64,000 nucleotides of DNA, from the NCBI RefSeq assembly GCF_010548375.1, contig NZ_JAAGLY010000001.1:372001-436000 (forward strand). The letters run 5' to 3'. A model generated the notes under the pieces. It was given only the letters and a program-made list of their open reading frames with translations, made no database searches and had not been told where the DNA came from. A program made the position numbers and the translations under genes. Origin of the DNA: Streptomyces sp. SID13726 (GTDB taxonomy: Bacteria > Actinomycetota > Actinomycetes > Streptomycetales > Streptomycetaceae). Shown here in pieces: positions 38,300-46,954 of this stretch (positions within the stretch are counted from its first letter, which is position 1; the number at the start of each line of letters is the position of its first letter).

Positions 38300-39520
38300 T
38301 CACGGAACGCGTATGAGCTCCTTGATTCCCCGCGCCGCCAAGTAGTCCTCGTCCGCCGCTCGTTCCGCCAGTACCACCGCCGGCCGCACCCCCTGCTGAC
38401 GCAGCCGCATCCACTCCTCGAAGTACGCCCCGCCCGGGCCCGACACCGATCGCGTGGACGGGGTGCAGTCCAGGACCAGGGCCGTGTCGCGGGGGAGGGC
38501 GGCCAGGGGGGCCGCGCGGAGTTCCGCAACCGTCGCCGCGACCGACTCGGCGATCGGCTTGGGCTTTCCGGACGCGTCGAACAGGCCCAGCGTGTACTCC
38601 AGTTCGGGGAAGTCCGCCAGCGCGCGGTCCACGTCGTGGGAGCACCACCAGGTCACGCCCCACAGGCCCGCGCAGCCGGACGCGTTGAGAATGGTCTCGC
38701 GGGCGAAGTGCGGGGCGTCGGCGGCCGGGATGTGGGGTTCGGGAGCGCCCGTCTCCTGGACCCAGACCGGGCGGGCGGGGTCCTCGGCGTAGGCCTTGGC
38801 GAGTTCGGTGCCGTACTCGGCGAGATGCAGGACCTGCGGCGAACGGGGGCCGTAGAGACGGGCGCAGCCGCCGGAGAAGACCCAGGGGTGGACCGTGGTG
38901 ACGTCGCCCTTGCGGGCCGAGGCCTGAGGGGTGAAGGGGTGGTCGTCGCCGTACCAGGCCGCGTCGTACGCGGAGTGGGTGACCAGGCCCCCGTCCGCAC
39001 CGAGGCCCTCGCGGGCGGCGGCCAGCAGGGAGTCGAGGTAGTGATCGACCTCGGTCACCGTCGCCGGGTTGTGCTCGATCAGGTTGTTGAGCTCGTTGCC
39101 CAGCTGGAGACCGATGAGGTTGGGGCGACCGGCGAGGGCCCGCCCCAGCGTGCGCAGCAGCTCCGCCTGAGCGTCGATGGCCTCCGGGTCGGTGAAGACG
39201 TTGCGGTGGTGCCAGCTGCGGGTCCACTCCGGGTAGAAGTCGAAGCTCGACAGATGGCCCTGCACGCCGTCCACCAGCACATCGAGGCCCGCGTCGGCGG
39301 CCAGGTCGACGAGGTGCGCCAGCTGGTCCACGGCGGTGGAGCGGATCATCGTGCGGTTGGGCTGGAGCAGCGGCCAGAGGTGGAAGACCCGCACATGGTC
39401 GAGGCCGAGCCCGGCGATCTGGGCGAGATCGTCGCGGGCGCGGGCCGGATCGAAGTCGTGCCAGGCGTGGAACCAGCCGTGGCGAGGCGTGTAGTTGACG
39501 CCGAAGCGGAGCGTGGGAAT
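38300..39520 (-). CDS. Glycoside hydrolase family 5-like enzyme (candidate beta-mannosidase, GH5_18-like)
   Basis: This is a TIM-barrel glycosidase of 406 residues from the proposed start. Acid/base Glu143 is in LQLGNELNN and nucleophile Glu256 in VWVQETGAPEP. N-terminal GVNYTPRHGWFHAWHDFD resembles, from memory, GH5_18 enzymes that cut Man-beta-1,4-GlcNAc of the N-glycan core. There is no signal peptide. Start: ATG (39604) and GTG (39601) lie only 8-11 bp from the divergent kinase start and have no ribosome binding site. The only other plausible site is ATT at 39518-39520, placed 5 nt after a perfect gaggagg, right where the family fold begins. I chose it; the longer form is the alternative. 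Confidence 0.8.
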   Translation of the reverse strand: MPTLRFGVNYTPRHGWFHAWHDFDPARARDDLAQIAGLGLDHVRVFHLWPLLQPNRTMIRSTAVDQLAHLVDLAADAGLDVLVDGVQGHLSSFDFYPEWTRSWHHRNVFTDPEAIDAQAELLRTLGRALAGRPNLIGLQLGNELNNLIEHNPATVTEVDHYLDSLLAAAREGLGADGGLVTHSAYDAAWYGDDHPFTPQASARKGDVTTVHPWVFSGGCARLYGPRSPQVLHLAEYGTELAKAYAEDPARPVWVQETGAPEPHIPAADAPHFARETILNASGCAGLWGVTWWCSHDVDRALADFPELEYTLGLFDASGKPKPIAESVAATVAELRAAPLAALPRDTALVLDCTPSTRSVSGPGGAYFEEWMRLRQQGVRPAVVLAERAADEDYLAARGIKELIRVP

Positions 39521-39589
39521 GGGATCCTCCTCGGGTTCGGCCCGGTCCGACTCCGGCCCGGCTCTTGTTCCGCTCTTGTCCTGGGCGAA

Positions 39590-39630
39590 TGTATCAATCA
39601 CCATAGTCGTCGATGGGTAATGATTTGAAC
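39590..39630. promoter_or_regulatory. Possible RpiR half-sites at the kinase/GH5 divergent promoter
   Basis: atcaatcacc (39593-39602) and atttgaacc (39623-39631) resemble the half-sites in the operators near 46165, 52245 and 56217. The second overlaps the first codons of the kinase gene. Similarity is partial. Confidence 0.3.
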
Positions 39631-40668
39631 CAAGAACTGGTCGTCGGCCTCGACGCCGGGGGCACCCGCACCCGTGCGGTCCTCGCCGCCGCCGACGGTC
39701 GTGTGCTGGGCGAGGGCGCGGGCGGCCCCGGCAACGCGATCACCGTGCCGCTCCCGCAGCTCACCGACCACCTCGCCGACGCGCTCGCCCGGGTGGTGCC
39801 GGAAGCCGCGCGCGCCCGGGTCGTGGCCGTGACCGGCGGTTTCGCGGGCGCCACAGCCGCCTCCGAGGACGACCCCGGCACGGCACGGGCCCGCACCGCC
39901 CTCACCGACGCCCTGCGCCGCCTCGGCATCCCGGCCGACCGGCTCGGCGTGTGCAGCGACATCGAGGCCGCCTTCGCCGCCGCCCCCGGCACCCCGTCCG
40001 ACGGCCTCGCGCTGGTCGCGGGCACCGGCGCGGTCGCCATGCGCATCACCGGCCGTCACGCCACGACCACGGTCGACGGCGACGGCTGGCTCCTCGGCGA
40101 CGAGGGCAGCGGCTTCTGGATCGGCCGCAGCGCGGTCCGCGCCGCCCTGCGCATGGCCGACGGCCGCGGCCGCCCGACGGTCCTCGCCGGCTGGGTCGGC
40201 CGCACCCTCGGCCTGCCCGTCGCCGTCCTCCCCACGGCAGGCATTCCGTCGTACGACAGAGGCGGCACCCCCCGCCCCACCGGCACGGGAGCCCACGACC
40301 CCGGAGTCCCCGGCTGGCAGCGCGCCCGGCGTGAGGACTACCGCAGGCTCCTGCTCCCCGCCGTCATGGCCGATCCGCCGATCCGGCTGGCCCGCTTCGC
40401 CCCGCTGGTCGCCGAGGCCGCCGCCGAGAAGGACGCCGTGGCCCAGGAGATCCTCGGCGAGGCGGCCGACCACCTCCTGGACACCGTACGAGCCCTGGAA
40501 CCCGTGCCAGGCGAGCGGATCGTCGCCACCGGCGGCCTCCTCGGACCCGAGGGCCCGCTCACGACCCCGCTGACCGAACGCCTCCACGCCCACGGCCTGA
40601 CCCTCGACTGGGTGGCCGACGGCTGCCCCGGCGCGGTCGCCCTCGCGAGACTGGCCCACCTGTCATGA
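39613..40668 (+). CDS. N-acetylglucosamine kinase-like BadF/BadG family ATPase
   Basis: This protein has 351 residues. The ASKHA phosphate-1 motif is GLDAGGTRTRAVL (12-24), with phosphate-2 VAGTGAVAMRI and GWLLGDEGSGFWIGR. Relatives phosphorylate GlcNAc or similar amino sugars at O6. Its stop overlaps the next GH3 start by ATGA, so both are translationally coupled, which suggests phosphorylation of the sugar released by that enzyme. GlcNAc specificity is inferred from context. Confidence 0.85.
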   Translation: MGNDLNQELVVGLDAGGTRTRAVLAAADGRVLGEGAGGPGNAITVPLPQLTDHLADALARVVPEAARARVVAVTGGFAGATAASEDDPGTARARTALTDALRRLGIPADRLGVCSDIEAAFAAAPGTPSDGLALVAGTGAVAMRITGRHATTTVDGDGWLLGDEGSGFWIGRSAVRAALRMADGRGRPTVLAGWVGRTLGLPVAVLPTAGIPSYDRGGTPRPTGTGAHDPGVPGWQRARREDYRRLLLPAVMADPPIRLARFAPLVAEAAAEKDAVAQEILGEAADHLLDTVRALEPVPGERIVATGGLLGPEGPLTTPLTERLHAHGLTLDWVADGCPGAVALARLAHLS

Positions 40669-42887
40669 GCGACGCCGTGTACCGCGACCCCACCGCCCCC
40701 CTCGACGCCCGCGTCGACGACCTCCTCGCCCGGATGACCCTGCGGGAGAAGGCCGGCCAGCTCAACCAGCGGATGTACGGCTGGGACGCCTACCGGCGCA
40801 CCCCCGACGGCGGCTTCGCACTCACCGAGGCCCTGTACGCCGAGACCGACCGCTTCGAAGGGCTCGGCGCCCTCTACGGCCTCCAGCGCGCCGACGCCTG
40901 GTCCGGCGTCGACCACGCGAACGGGCCCGGCGCCGAGGACGGGGCCGCCCTCGCCGAGCTGGTGCAGCGGCACGTCGTGGCGCGGAGCAGGCTCGGCATC
41001 CCCGCGCTGTTCGTCGAGGAGGTCCCGCACGGCCTCATGGCCCTCGACGGCACGGTCCTCCCCGTCAACCTGGCGATCGGCGCCGGCTGGGACCCGGACC
41101 TGTACGAGCGCGCCGCCGCCCACGCCGCCGCCGAACTCCGCGCCCGGGGCGGCCACATCGCCCTCGTCTCGGCCCTGGACATCGCCCGCGACCCGCGCTG
41201 GGGCCGCACCGAGGAGTGCTTCGGGGAGGACCCGTACCTGGCCGCCCGGCTGACGGAGGCACTGGTGCGGGGCATGCAGGGTTCCCCAGGTGAGGGCGAG
41301 GACGTCTTCGCGCCCGACAAGGCCCCCGTCGTCCTCAAGCACTTCGCCGGTCAGGGCGCCACCGTCGGCGGCCGCAACTCCGCCGAGTCCGAGCTGGGTT
41401 GGCGCGAGCTGCACGAGATCCACCTCCCCGCCGCCCGGGCCGGGGTCCGCGCGGGCGCCGCTGCCGTGATGGCCGCGTACAACGAGGTCGACGGCATGCC
41501 CTGCTCCGGCAACCGGGCCCTGCTCACCGGGCTGTTGCGCGAGGAGTGGGGCTTCGACGGGCTCGTCATGGCGGACGGCCTCGCCGTCGACCGGCTGGCC
41601 CGGATCACCGGGGACAAGCTCTCCGCGGGCGCGCTCGCCCTCAACTCCGGTGTGGACCTGAGCCTTTGGGACGAGGGCTTCACCCATCTGGAGGAGGCGG
41701 TCGAGCGCGGTCTGGTGCGCGAGGAGACGCTCGACACCGCCGTCGCCCGCGTCCTGCGCCTGAAGTTCCGGCTGGGGCTGTTCGAGCGGCAGGACGCGAC
41801 GGCCTCCGCTCCGGCCGGTGGCGCGGAACTCAGCAAGGAGGTCGCCCGGGCCGCCGTCACCCTCCTGCGCAACGACGGCGTGCTGCCCGTCGGCGCGGAC
41901 GTCTCCCGGATCGCCGTGCTCGGCCCCCAAGCGGCCACCACCGCCCACCAGTCGGGCGACTACACCGCCCCGCAGCGCCCCGGCACCGGCAGCAGCGTCC
42001 TCGACGCCCTGCGCCGGCTCGCCCCGCCCCGCCTCGACATCCGCCACGCCCCCGGCTGCACCCTCACCGGCACGGACCTCTCCGGCATCCCGGCGGCGAT
42101 CGCCGAGGCCGCCGCGTCCGACCTCGCCGTACTGGTGCTCGGCGGCAGCAGTGCCCGGACGCCCGACACCGAGTTCGACGCCAACGGGGCCGCGCTCAAG
42201 GCCGTGTCCGAGATGACCTGCGGGGAGGGCGTCGACCTCGCCGAACTGCGGCTGGGGGCGGCCCAGTACGCCCTGCTGGACGCCGTCGTGGCCACCGGCA
42301 CCCCGACCGCGGTCGTCCTGGTCCAGGGGCGCCCGCACGTCGTGCCGGACACCGCGTCCGCCCTGCTCACCGCCTGGTACCCCGGGCCCTGGGGCGGCGA
42401 GGCGATCGCCGAGGTACTGCTCGGGCTCGCGGAACCGGCGGGCCGGCTGTCCGTCTCCGTCCCCCGCTCGGCGGCCCAACTCCCCGTCCACTACAACCAC
42501 AAGGACACCGAGTACGGCGGATACGTGGACCGGAGCGCGGAGCCGCGGTACTCCTTCGGGCACGGGCTGTCGTACACGGGCTTCGCGTACGGCGAGCCCC
42601 GGACCGCCGACGGGACGGTGAGCGTGGAGGTCACCAACACCGGGTCGCGGTACGGGCGTTCGGTCGTCCAGGTCTATCTGCGCCGGCTGATCACCACCAC
42701 CTGGCCGCGCACCCTCGAACTGTGCGGATTCGCGGGGGTCGGCCTGGCGCCGGGCGAGTGCCGTACGGTCGCGATACGACTCGGCGCCGACCAGCTGGCC
42801 GGCGCCGGAGTCGTCGAGGTCCGGGTCGCCGAGTCGGCACGGGCGGCCCTCACCGCCGTACCGCTGACCCTGGACCTCAGATCTTGA
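40665..42887 (+). CDS. Glycoside hydrolase family 3 beta-glycosidase with fibronectin-III-like domain
   Basis: This protein has 740 residues: GH3 N domain (RDPRWGRTEECFGEDPYL; nucleophile Asp304 in VMADGLAV), GH3 C domain and a C-terminal Fn3-like domain (FGHGLSYTGFAY). There is no signal peptide, so it is cytosolic. It probably hydrolyses beta-linked glucose, xylose or GlcNAc from imported oligosaccharides; the exact linkage cannot be read. It is coupled to the kinase (ATGA). Its 3' end overlaps the convergent permease gene by 11 bp (42877-42887). Confidence 0.9.
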   Translation: MSDAVYRDPTAPLDARVDDLLARMTLREKAGQLNQRMYGWDAYRRTPDGGFALTEALYAETDRFEGLGALYGLQRADAWSGVDHANGPGAEDGAALAELVQRHVVARSRLGIPALFVEEVPHGLMALDGTVLPVNLAIGAGWDPDLYERAAAHAAAELRARGGHIALVSALDIARDPRWGRTEECFGEDPYLAARLTEALVRGMQGSPGEGEDVFAPDKAPVVLKHFAGQGATVGGRNSAESELGWRELHEIHLPAARAGVRAGAAAVMAAYNEVDGMPCSGNRALLTGLLREEWGFDGLVMADGLAVDRLARITGDKLSAGALALNSGVDLSLWDEGFTHLEEAVERGLVREETLDTAVARVLRLKFRLGLFERQDATASAPAGGAELSKEVARAAVTLLRNDGVLPVGADVSRIAVLGPQAATTAHQSGDYTAPQRPGTGSSVLDALRRLAPPRLDIRHAPGCTLTGTDLSGIPAAIAEAAASDLAVLVLGGSSARTPDTEFDANGAALKAVSEMTCGEGVDLAELRLGAAQYALLDAVVATGTPTAVVLVQGRPHVVPDTASALLTAWYPGPWGGEAIAEVLLGLAEPAGRLSVSVPRSAAQLPVHYNHKDTEYGGYVDRSAEPRYSFGHGLSYTGFAYGEPRTADGTVSVEVTNTGSRYGRSVVQVYLRRLITTTWPRTLELCGFAGVGLAPGECRTVAIRLGADQLAGAGVVEVRVAESARAALTAVPLTLDLRS

Positions 42888-43758
42888 CCGCTCCTGAGGA
42901 CACACCCTTGTAGAACCAGCGCTGGGTGATCACGAACAGGATCAGTACCGGGACCACCGAGATCACCGAACCGGCCATGACCATCCGCTGGTCGTAGCCG
43001 AACGACGAGCTCTGGAGACGCGAGAGTCCCAGCGTGAGCGTCATGTTGCTCTCGGAGCGCAGCACGATCAGCGGCCACAGGAAGTCGTCCCAGGCGCTGA
43101 TGAACGTGTTGATGACGACCACCATGATCGCGCCCCAGGCGGACGGCAGATACAGGTACTTGAAGCGCTGCCACTCGTTCGCGCCGTCCAGCATCGCCGA
43201 GTCCTCGATCTCGCGCGGGACCGCGAGGAACGCGCCGCGCATGAGGAGGACGTTGATCGCGCCGACGAACCCGGGCAGCCAGACGCCGGCCAGGCTGTCG
43301 ACCAGGCCCAGGTCGCGGATGCTGATGAACAGCGAGACCATGATCGACTCGAAGGGGAACATCATCGAGGCGACCAGCACCACCCAGACCGCCTTGCGGC
43401 CCTTCCAGGCGGGCTTGGAGAGCATGTATCCGGCCGTGGTGGAGAAGACCAGCTGGCTGGTGACCGACAGGGCGACAACGATCAGGCTGTTCTTGATGTA
43501 CGACCACACCGGCACCTGGTCGAAGACCGTGCGGTAGGCGCGCAGTGTCGGGTGGTGCGGCAGCAGGGTGGCGCCCGCGCCGAAGACGTCCTCGCTCGTG
43601 CCCTTCAGGGAGGCGAGCAGCTGCCACAGCAGCGGGCCCACGGTCAGGCCCAGCACCAGGAGCAACAGCAGGTAGCGGACGAGGAGTTCGCGCGGGCGGC
43701 CGTAGTCGCGCCAGCGGGGCATCAGACGACGGCGCTTGTCGACAGCGGCCGTGCTCAT
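42877..43758 (-). CDS. Carbohydrate ABC transporter permease (MalG type)
   Basis: This protein has 293 residues with six TM helices and the EAA loop DGANEWQRFKYLYLPSAWGA that docks the ATPase. The ATG at 43758 overlaps the stop of the other permease (ATGA). It is the third gene of the importer operon. No ATP-binding subunit gene lies in the window; Streptomyces sugar importers usually share MsiK. Confidence 0.92.
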   Translation of the reverse strand: MSTAAVDKRRRLMPRWRDYGRPRELLVRYLLLLLVLGLTVGPLLWQLLASLKGTSEDVFGAGATLLPHHPTLRAYRTVFDQVPVWSYIKNSLIVVALSVTSQLVFSTTAGYMLSKPAWKGRKAVWVVLVASMMFPFESIMVSLFISIRDLGLVDSLAGVWLPGFVGAINVLLMRGAFLAVPREIEDSAMLDGANEWQRFKYLYLPSAWGAIMVVVINTFISAWDDFLWPLIVLRSESNMTLTLGLSRLQSSSFGYDQRMVMAGSVISVVPVLILFVITQRWFYKGVSSGAVKI

Positions 43759-44768
43759 GACTCGTCCTCCTTGGTCAGACGCTGCGCCAGCAGGGTCAGC
43801 CCCAGCGTCAGCGCGAACAGGGCGACGCTGACGGCCGAGCCGTATCCCGCGTTGCCGGTGATCGGGTCCAGGCCGACGTCCCGGATGTAGAACGGCAGGG
43901 TGCGGTCGGCGCCGCCGGGCCCGCCGGTGGAGCTGCCGAGCATGTAGATCTCGGTGAAGACCCTGAGCGAGCCGATGCCGGTGAGGGTGCCGACGAGCAT
44001 CATGGCCGTCCGGACGCCGGGGACCGTGATGTGCCAGAAGCGGCGGACGGCACCCGCGCCGTCCATCTGCGCGGCCTCGTGCAGTTCCTTGGGCACGTTC
44101 CCGAGGGCGGCCAGGTAGAAGACCATGTACCAGCCGAGGCCCTTCCACAGGGTCAGGCCCATCGCGGAGAGCAGGATCAGCCACGAGTCTGACAGGAACG
44201 GGATCGCCGACTGGATCAAGTGGGCTTTCTGGAGCCAGGTGTTGACCAGGCCGTCGTCCGCGAGCAGCCACTGCCAGCTCAGGCCCACGACCACGCTGGA
44301 GGCCAACACCGGTGTGTAGAACGCCGATCGGAAGAAGCCGATGCCCGGCAGGTTCTTCTCCACCAGGACGGCCAGCATCAGCGGCAGCAGCACCATCAGC
44401 GGGACGACGATCACCGCGTACAGGATGCTGTTGCGGGTGGCGAGCCAGAAGTCGTCGTCCTGGAGCATCCGCGTGTAGTTGTCGAGTCCGACGAAACCCG
44501 CGGCGCCGCCGAGCGGCTTGGCGTTGGTGAACGACAGCAGGACCGTGTTGAGGAACGGGAACACCCCGAACACCACCGCGCACACGATCGCGGGCGCGGT
44601 CCACAGCCACGGCAGCCACCAACGGCGGTACATGGCCGCTCCGTTGGCCCCGGGGGCGGGACCGGGCAGCGCGGCCTTGGCGATACGGCGGAGGCGGGAC
44701 GGGGCCGGGACCGGCGCGGAGGTCAGGGGCTCCACGCCGGACACCGGGTTCGTGATCTGTGCCGTCAC
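43755..44768 (-). CDS. Carbohydrate ABC transporter permease (MalF type)
   Basis: This protein has 337 residues. It has a long Pro/Ala-rich cytoplasmic N-terminus (~45 residues), then six TM helices; the EAA loop is AAQMDGAGAVRRFWHITVPG. The GTG start at 44768 is two bases after the binding-protein stop, so translation is coupled. It is the partner of the downstream MalG-type permease in importing an oligosaccharide. Confidence 0.92.
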   Translation of the reverse strand: MTAQITNPVSGVEPLTSAPVPAPSRLRRIAKAALPGPAPGANGAAMYRRWWLPWLWTAPAIVCAVVFGVFPFLNTVLLSFTNAKPLGGAAGFVGLDNYTRMLQDDDFWLATRNSILYAVIVVPLMVLLPLMLAVLVEKNLPGIGFFRSAFYTPVLASSVVVGLSWQWLLADDGLVNTWLQKAHLIQSAIPFLSDSWLILLSAMGLTLWKGLGWYMVFYLAALGNVPKELHEAAQMDGAGAVRRFWHITVPGVRTAMMLVGTLTGIGSLRVFTEIYMLGSSTGGPGGADRTLPFYIRDVGLDPITGNAGYGSAVSVALFALTLGLTLLAQRLTKEDES

Positions 44769-44770
44769 CG

Positions 44771-46147
44771 TCAGCTGCCCTGCTTCAGCAGCTCGTTCGC
44801 CTTTTCCTGGGCGTCCTTGACGGCGTCGGCGGCGCTCTTCTTGCCCTGCATGGCCAGCTGCACCTGGGCCACGATGGCGTTCTGCACGGCCGGAGAGAGG
44901 TTGGTCTGGTTGGTGGAGGCCGTCTTGAGCTGGTCGGCGACGAGCTTGCGGGCCTGGGAGAACGGGTCGGTGCCGGTGACGTTCTGGAAGAACGGGTCGC
45001 TCAGCGACTCGGTGGTGGTCGGGAAGATCACCACGGCCGGGTCCTTGCACCAGGCCGTCTGGTTCTCGGCGTTGGTGAGGAACTCCGCGAACGACAGCGC
45101 CACCGGGGCGTGCTTGCTGGTCGCGGCGACCGAGATGTACTGCGGGGCACCGGCGGAGGCGACGCCGAGCGCGTCGTAGGGCTGCTGGCCGACGGCCGTC
45201 TTGGCGTAGATCGACGGGCTGTTCTGCTTCACGAACCGCACGAAGCTCGGGTTCGTCGAACCGTAGGCGACCTTGCCCTGGCTGTAGAGCGTGGACGGGT
45301 CGTTGCTGGAGGACAGCGAGTCCTTCGGCATTGCGCCCGCCTTGTACAGCTTCGCCATCCACTCCACCCACTGGGTGGTGCGCGGGTCGTCGGCGAACAC
45401 GGCGGACTTGCCGTCGGAGGAGAGGACCTTGATGTTCATCTGGTCGAAGTCGGCGGGGATGCGCCAGACCGGGTTGGCCATCGTCGCGAAGAACTTGCCG
45501 TCGGCGGCCTTGGCGACCTTCTCGTAGTCGGCGAAGAGCCCGAAGATGCTCGTCGGCGGCTTCGCCGGGTCGACGCCCGCCTTCGCCAGCAGATCCTTGT
45601 TGTACGTCAGCAGGACACCGCCCGTGTACCAGGGCAGCGTGGTGTGGATCGCCTTGCCGGAGGCGTTCGCGAAGGTGGCGGTCTTCCAGAACGACGGCAC
45701 GAAGGGCTTGGACGCGTCCGGGTCCTTGGTGCCGATGTCGAGCAGGTAGCCGGCCTTGGTGAGGGCGGTCGCCGTCGGCGCGTTGACGTTGATGACGTCG
45801 GCCATCGTGCAGGCCTGGGCGTCGGCGACGGTCCGGCTGGTGAAGGTGTTGTCGCCCGGGTCGTCGATCCACTTGACCTTGGTGCCGGGGTGGGCCTTCT
45901 CGAAGTCCTTGATCACTCCGTTGAAGAAGTCCCCGAAGTCTTTCTTCAGGTTCGTCGTCTGGAAGGTGATGTCGCCCTTGACCTCGCCGGTGAGCTTCCC
46001 CGACCCGACGTTGCCCTTGTCGACCTTGCAGCCGCCGGCGGTGGAGTCACCGCTGTCCGAACCACCGCCGGAGAGGCCGCAGCCGGCGGCCGTGAGCGAC
46101 AGAACGGCGATACAGGTCAGGGTGCGGGTCAGTCTCTTTGCGCGCAT
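44771..46147 (-). CDS. Extracellular sugar-binding lipoprotein (ABC importer)
   Basis: This protein has 458 residues. The signal peptide ends in the lipobox TAAGC (Cys23), followed by a Gly/Ser linker and a family 1 solute-binding fold (WIDDPGDNTF, VLLTYNKDLLAKAG). It captures the oligosaccharide outside the cell. It is first in the operon with the two permeases. A perfect 15-bp palindrome (46165-46179) lies 17 bp upstream of the start, so repression by the RpiR protein is plausible. The ligand is predicted to be a mannose/GlcNAc oligosaccharide from context only. Confidence 0.92.
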   Translation of the reverse strand: MRAKRLTRTLTCIAVLSLTAAGCGLSGGGSDSGDSTAGGCKVDKGNVGSGKLTGEVKGDITFQTTNLKKDFGDFFNGVIKDFEKAHPGTKVKWIDDPGDNTFTSRTVADAQACTMADVINVNAPTATALTKAGYLLDIGTKDPDASKPFVPSFWKTATFANASGKAIHTTLPWYTGGVLLTYNKDLLAKAGVDPAKPPTSIFGLFADYEKVAKAADGKFFATMANPVWRIPADFDQMNIKVLSSDGKSAVFADDPRTTQWVEWMAKLYKAGAMPKDSLSSSNDPSTLYSQGKVAYGSTNPSFVRFVKQNSPSIYAKTAVGQQPYDALGVASAGAPQYISVAATSKHAPVALSFAEFLTNAENQTAWCKDPAVVIFPTTTESLSDPFFQNVTGTDPFSQARKLVADQLKTASTNQTNLSPAVQNAIVAQVQLAMQGKKSAADAVKDAQEKANELLKQGS

Positions 46148-46164
46148 GTGATGCCCTCCACGGC

Positions 46165-46179
46165 TGGTTCAATGAACCA
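46165..46179. promoter_or_regulatory. Putative RpiR operator upstream of the sugar importer
   Basis: tggttca-a-tgaacca is a perfect palindrome. A second repeat, gatgaa (46195-46200)/ttcatc (46215-46220), lies just beyond. Half-sites match those at 52245-52264 and 56217-56233. Confidence 0.55.
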
Positions 46180-46264
46180 ACTCCGACTCCGATTGATGAA
46201 AAGGTGGACCAGAATTCATCGGAGGTCAATGGTTTGCTGTGTTGCGTTTAGGTTCCGTAGGAGA

Positions 46265-46954
46265 TCAGTGCCGGTGTTCATGGTCCGGATGGGACGGGTC
46301 ACCAGGGTGTTCGTGCCCGTGGGAGTAGGTCACACCGGCGCGAGCCTGGTCCAGCCAGCCGAAGAACGCCTGGTGCCCCGCGGCCCTGCGCAGCTCGCGC
46401 GCGATGCCCTCGCGGGCCTCCTCGTACGGGCGTACGTCCTCCGGGGCCACCCCGTCGAAGGGGGTCACGCCTCGCCGTAGCGCCTCCGGGGTGAGGAAGC
46501 GGTCCTGGTTGCGGTCGTAGTAGTCGCGCACGGCGGCTTCCGGGACCGTCTGCTCGGACTCCAGGGCGGCGAGGAGGGTGCGGGCGGCGGGGGAGTGGGC
46601 CAGGGCCGCGGCGACGATGCTGCCGAGGTCTGCGACGTCGGATTCGGCCAGGGTGAGGGGCTTGGCCGGGGAGACTTCGGGTGGGGGTTCGAGGCCCCGG
46701 TCCGCGCAGGCCCTTCGGGCCAGTTCGTCAGTGACCACGACTTGAGTTGCCCAGCGGCGGCGTTGTCTCGCGACAGAGGGGGGTTCCGTCTGTCGTCTGG
46801 CGGGTGCGGGTTCGTGGGGGCTGGTCGCGCCCCGCGGCGGAGCCGCATGTCGATACAGCCCCGCGCCCCTGACGGGGCGCGTTTCCAGGAACGCGTTCAC
46901 CCGTGCTGTCGGGAGCGGTTCGCCTTCTATCAGTGCCGCGTGTTCCGGCTTCAC
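46265..46954 (-). CDS. Parvulin-like peptidyl-prolyl isomerase-related protein with His-rich tail
   Basis: This protein has 229 residues, with the GTG start at 46954 overlapping the alpha-mannosidase stop (GTGA), so the two are coupled. The middle part has the SurA/PpiC-like chaperone pattern AVRDYYDRNQDRFLTPEALR. The C-terminus is SHGHEHPGDPSHPDHEHRH, a probable metal-binding tail. There is no signal peptide. Residues about 27-51 are encoded by an interspersed repeat (46807-46883) that also occurs between genes elsewhere. Homologues are variously annotated; activity is unproven. Confidence 0.78.
   Translation of the reverse strand: MKPEHAALIEGEPLPTARVNAFLETRPVRGAGLYRHAAPPRGATSPHEPAPARRQTEPPSVARQRRRWATQVVVTDELARRACADRGLEPPPEVSPAKPLTLAESDVADLGSIVAAALAHSPAARTLLAALESEQTVPEAAVRDYYDRNQDRFLTPEALRRGVTPFDGVAPEDVRPYEEAREGIARELRRAAGHQAFFGWLDQARAGVTYSHGHEHPGDPSHPDHEHRH
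46807..46883. repeat. Streptomyces-type interspersed repeat, copy 2, inside a coding sequence
   Basis: Gggctggtcgcgccccgcggcggagccgca...cagccccgcgcccc matches copy 1 (38224-38285). It lies in frame inside the parvulin-like gene and adds a Pro/Arg/His-rich stretch. Confidence 0.75.
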
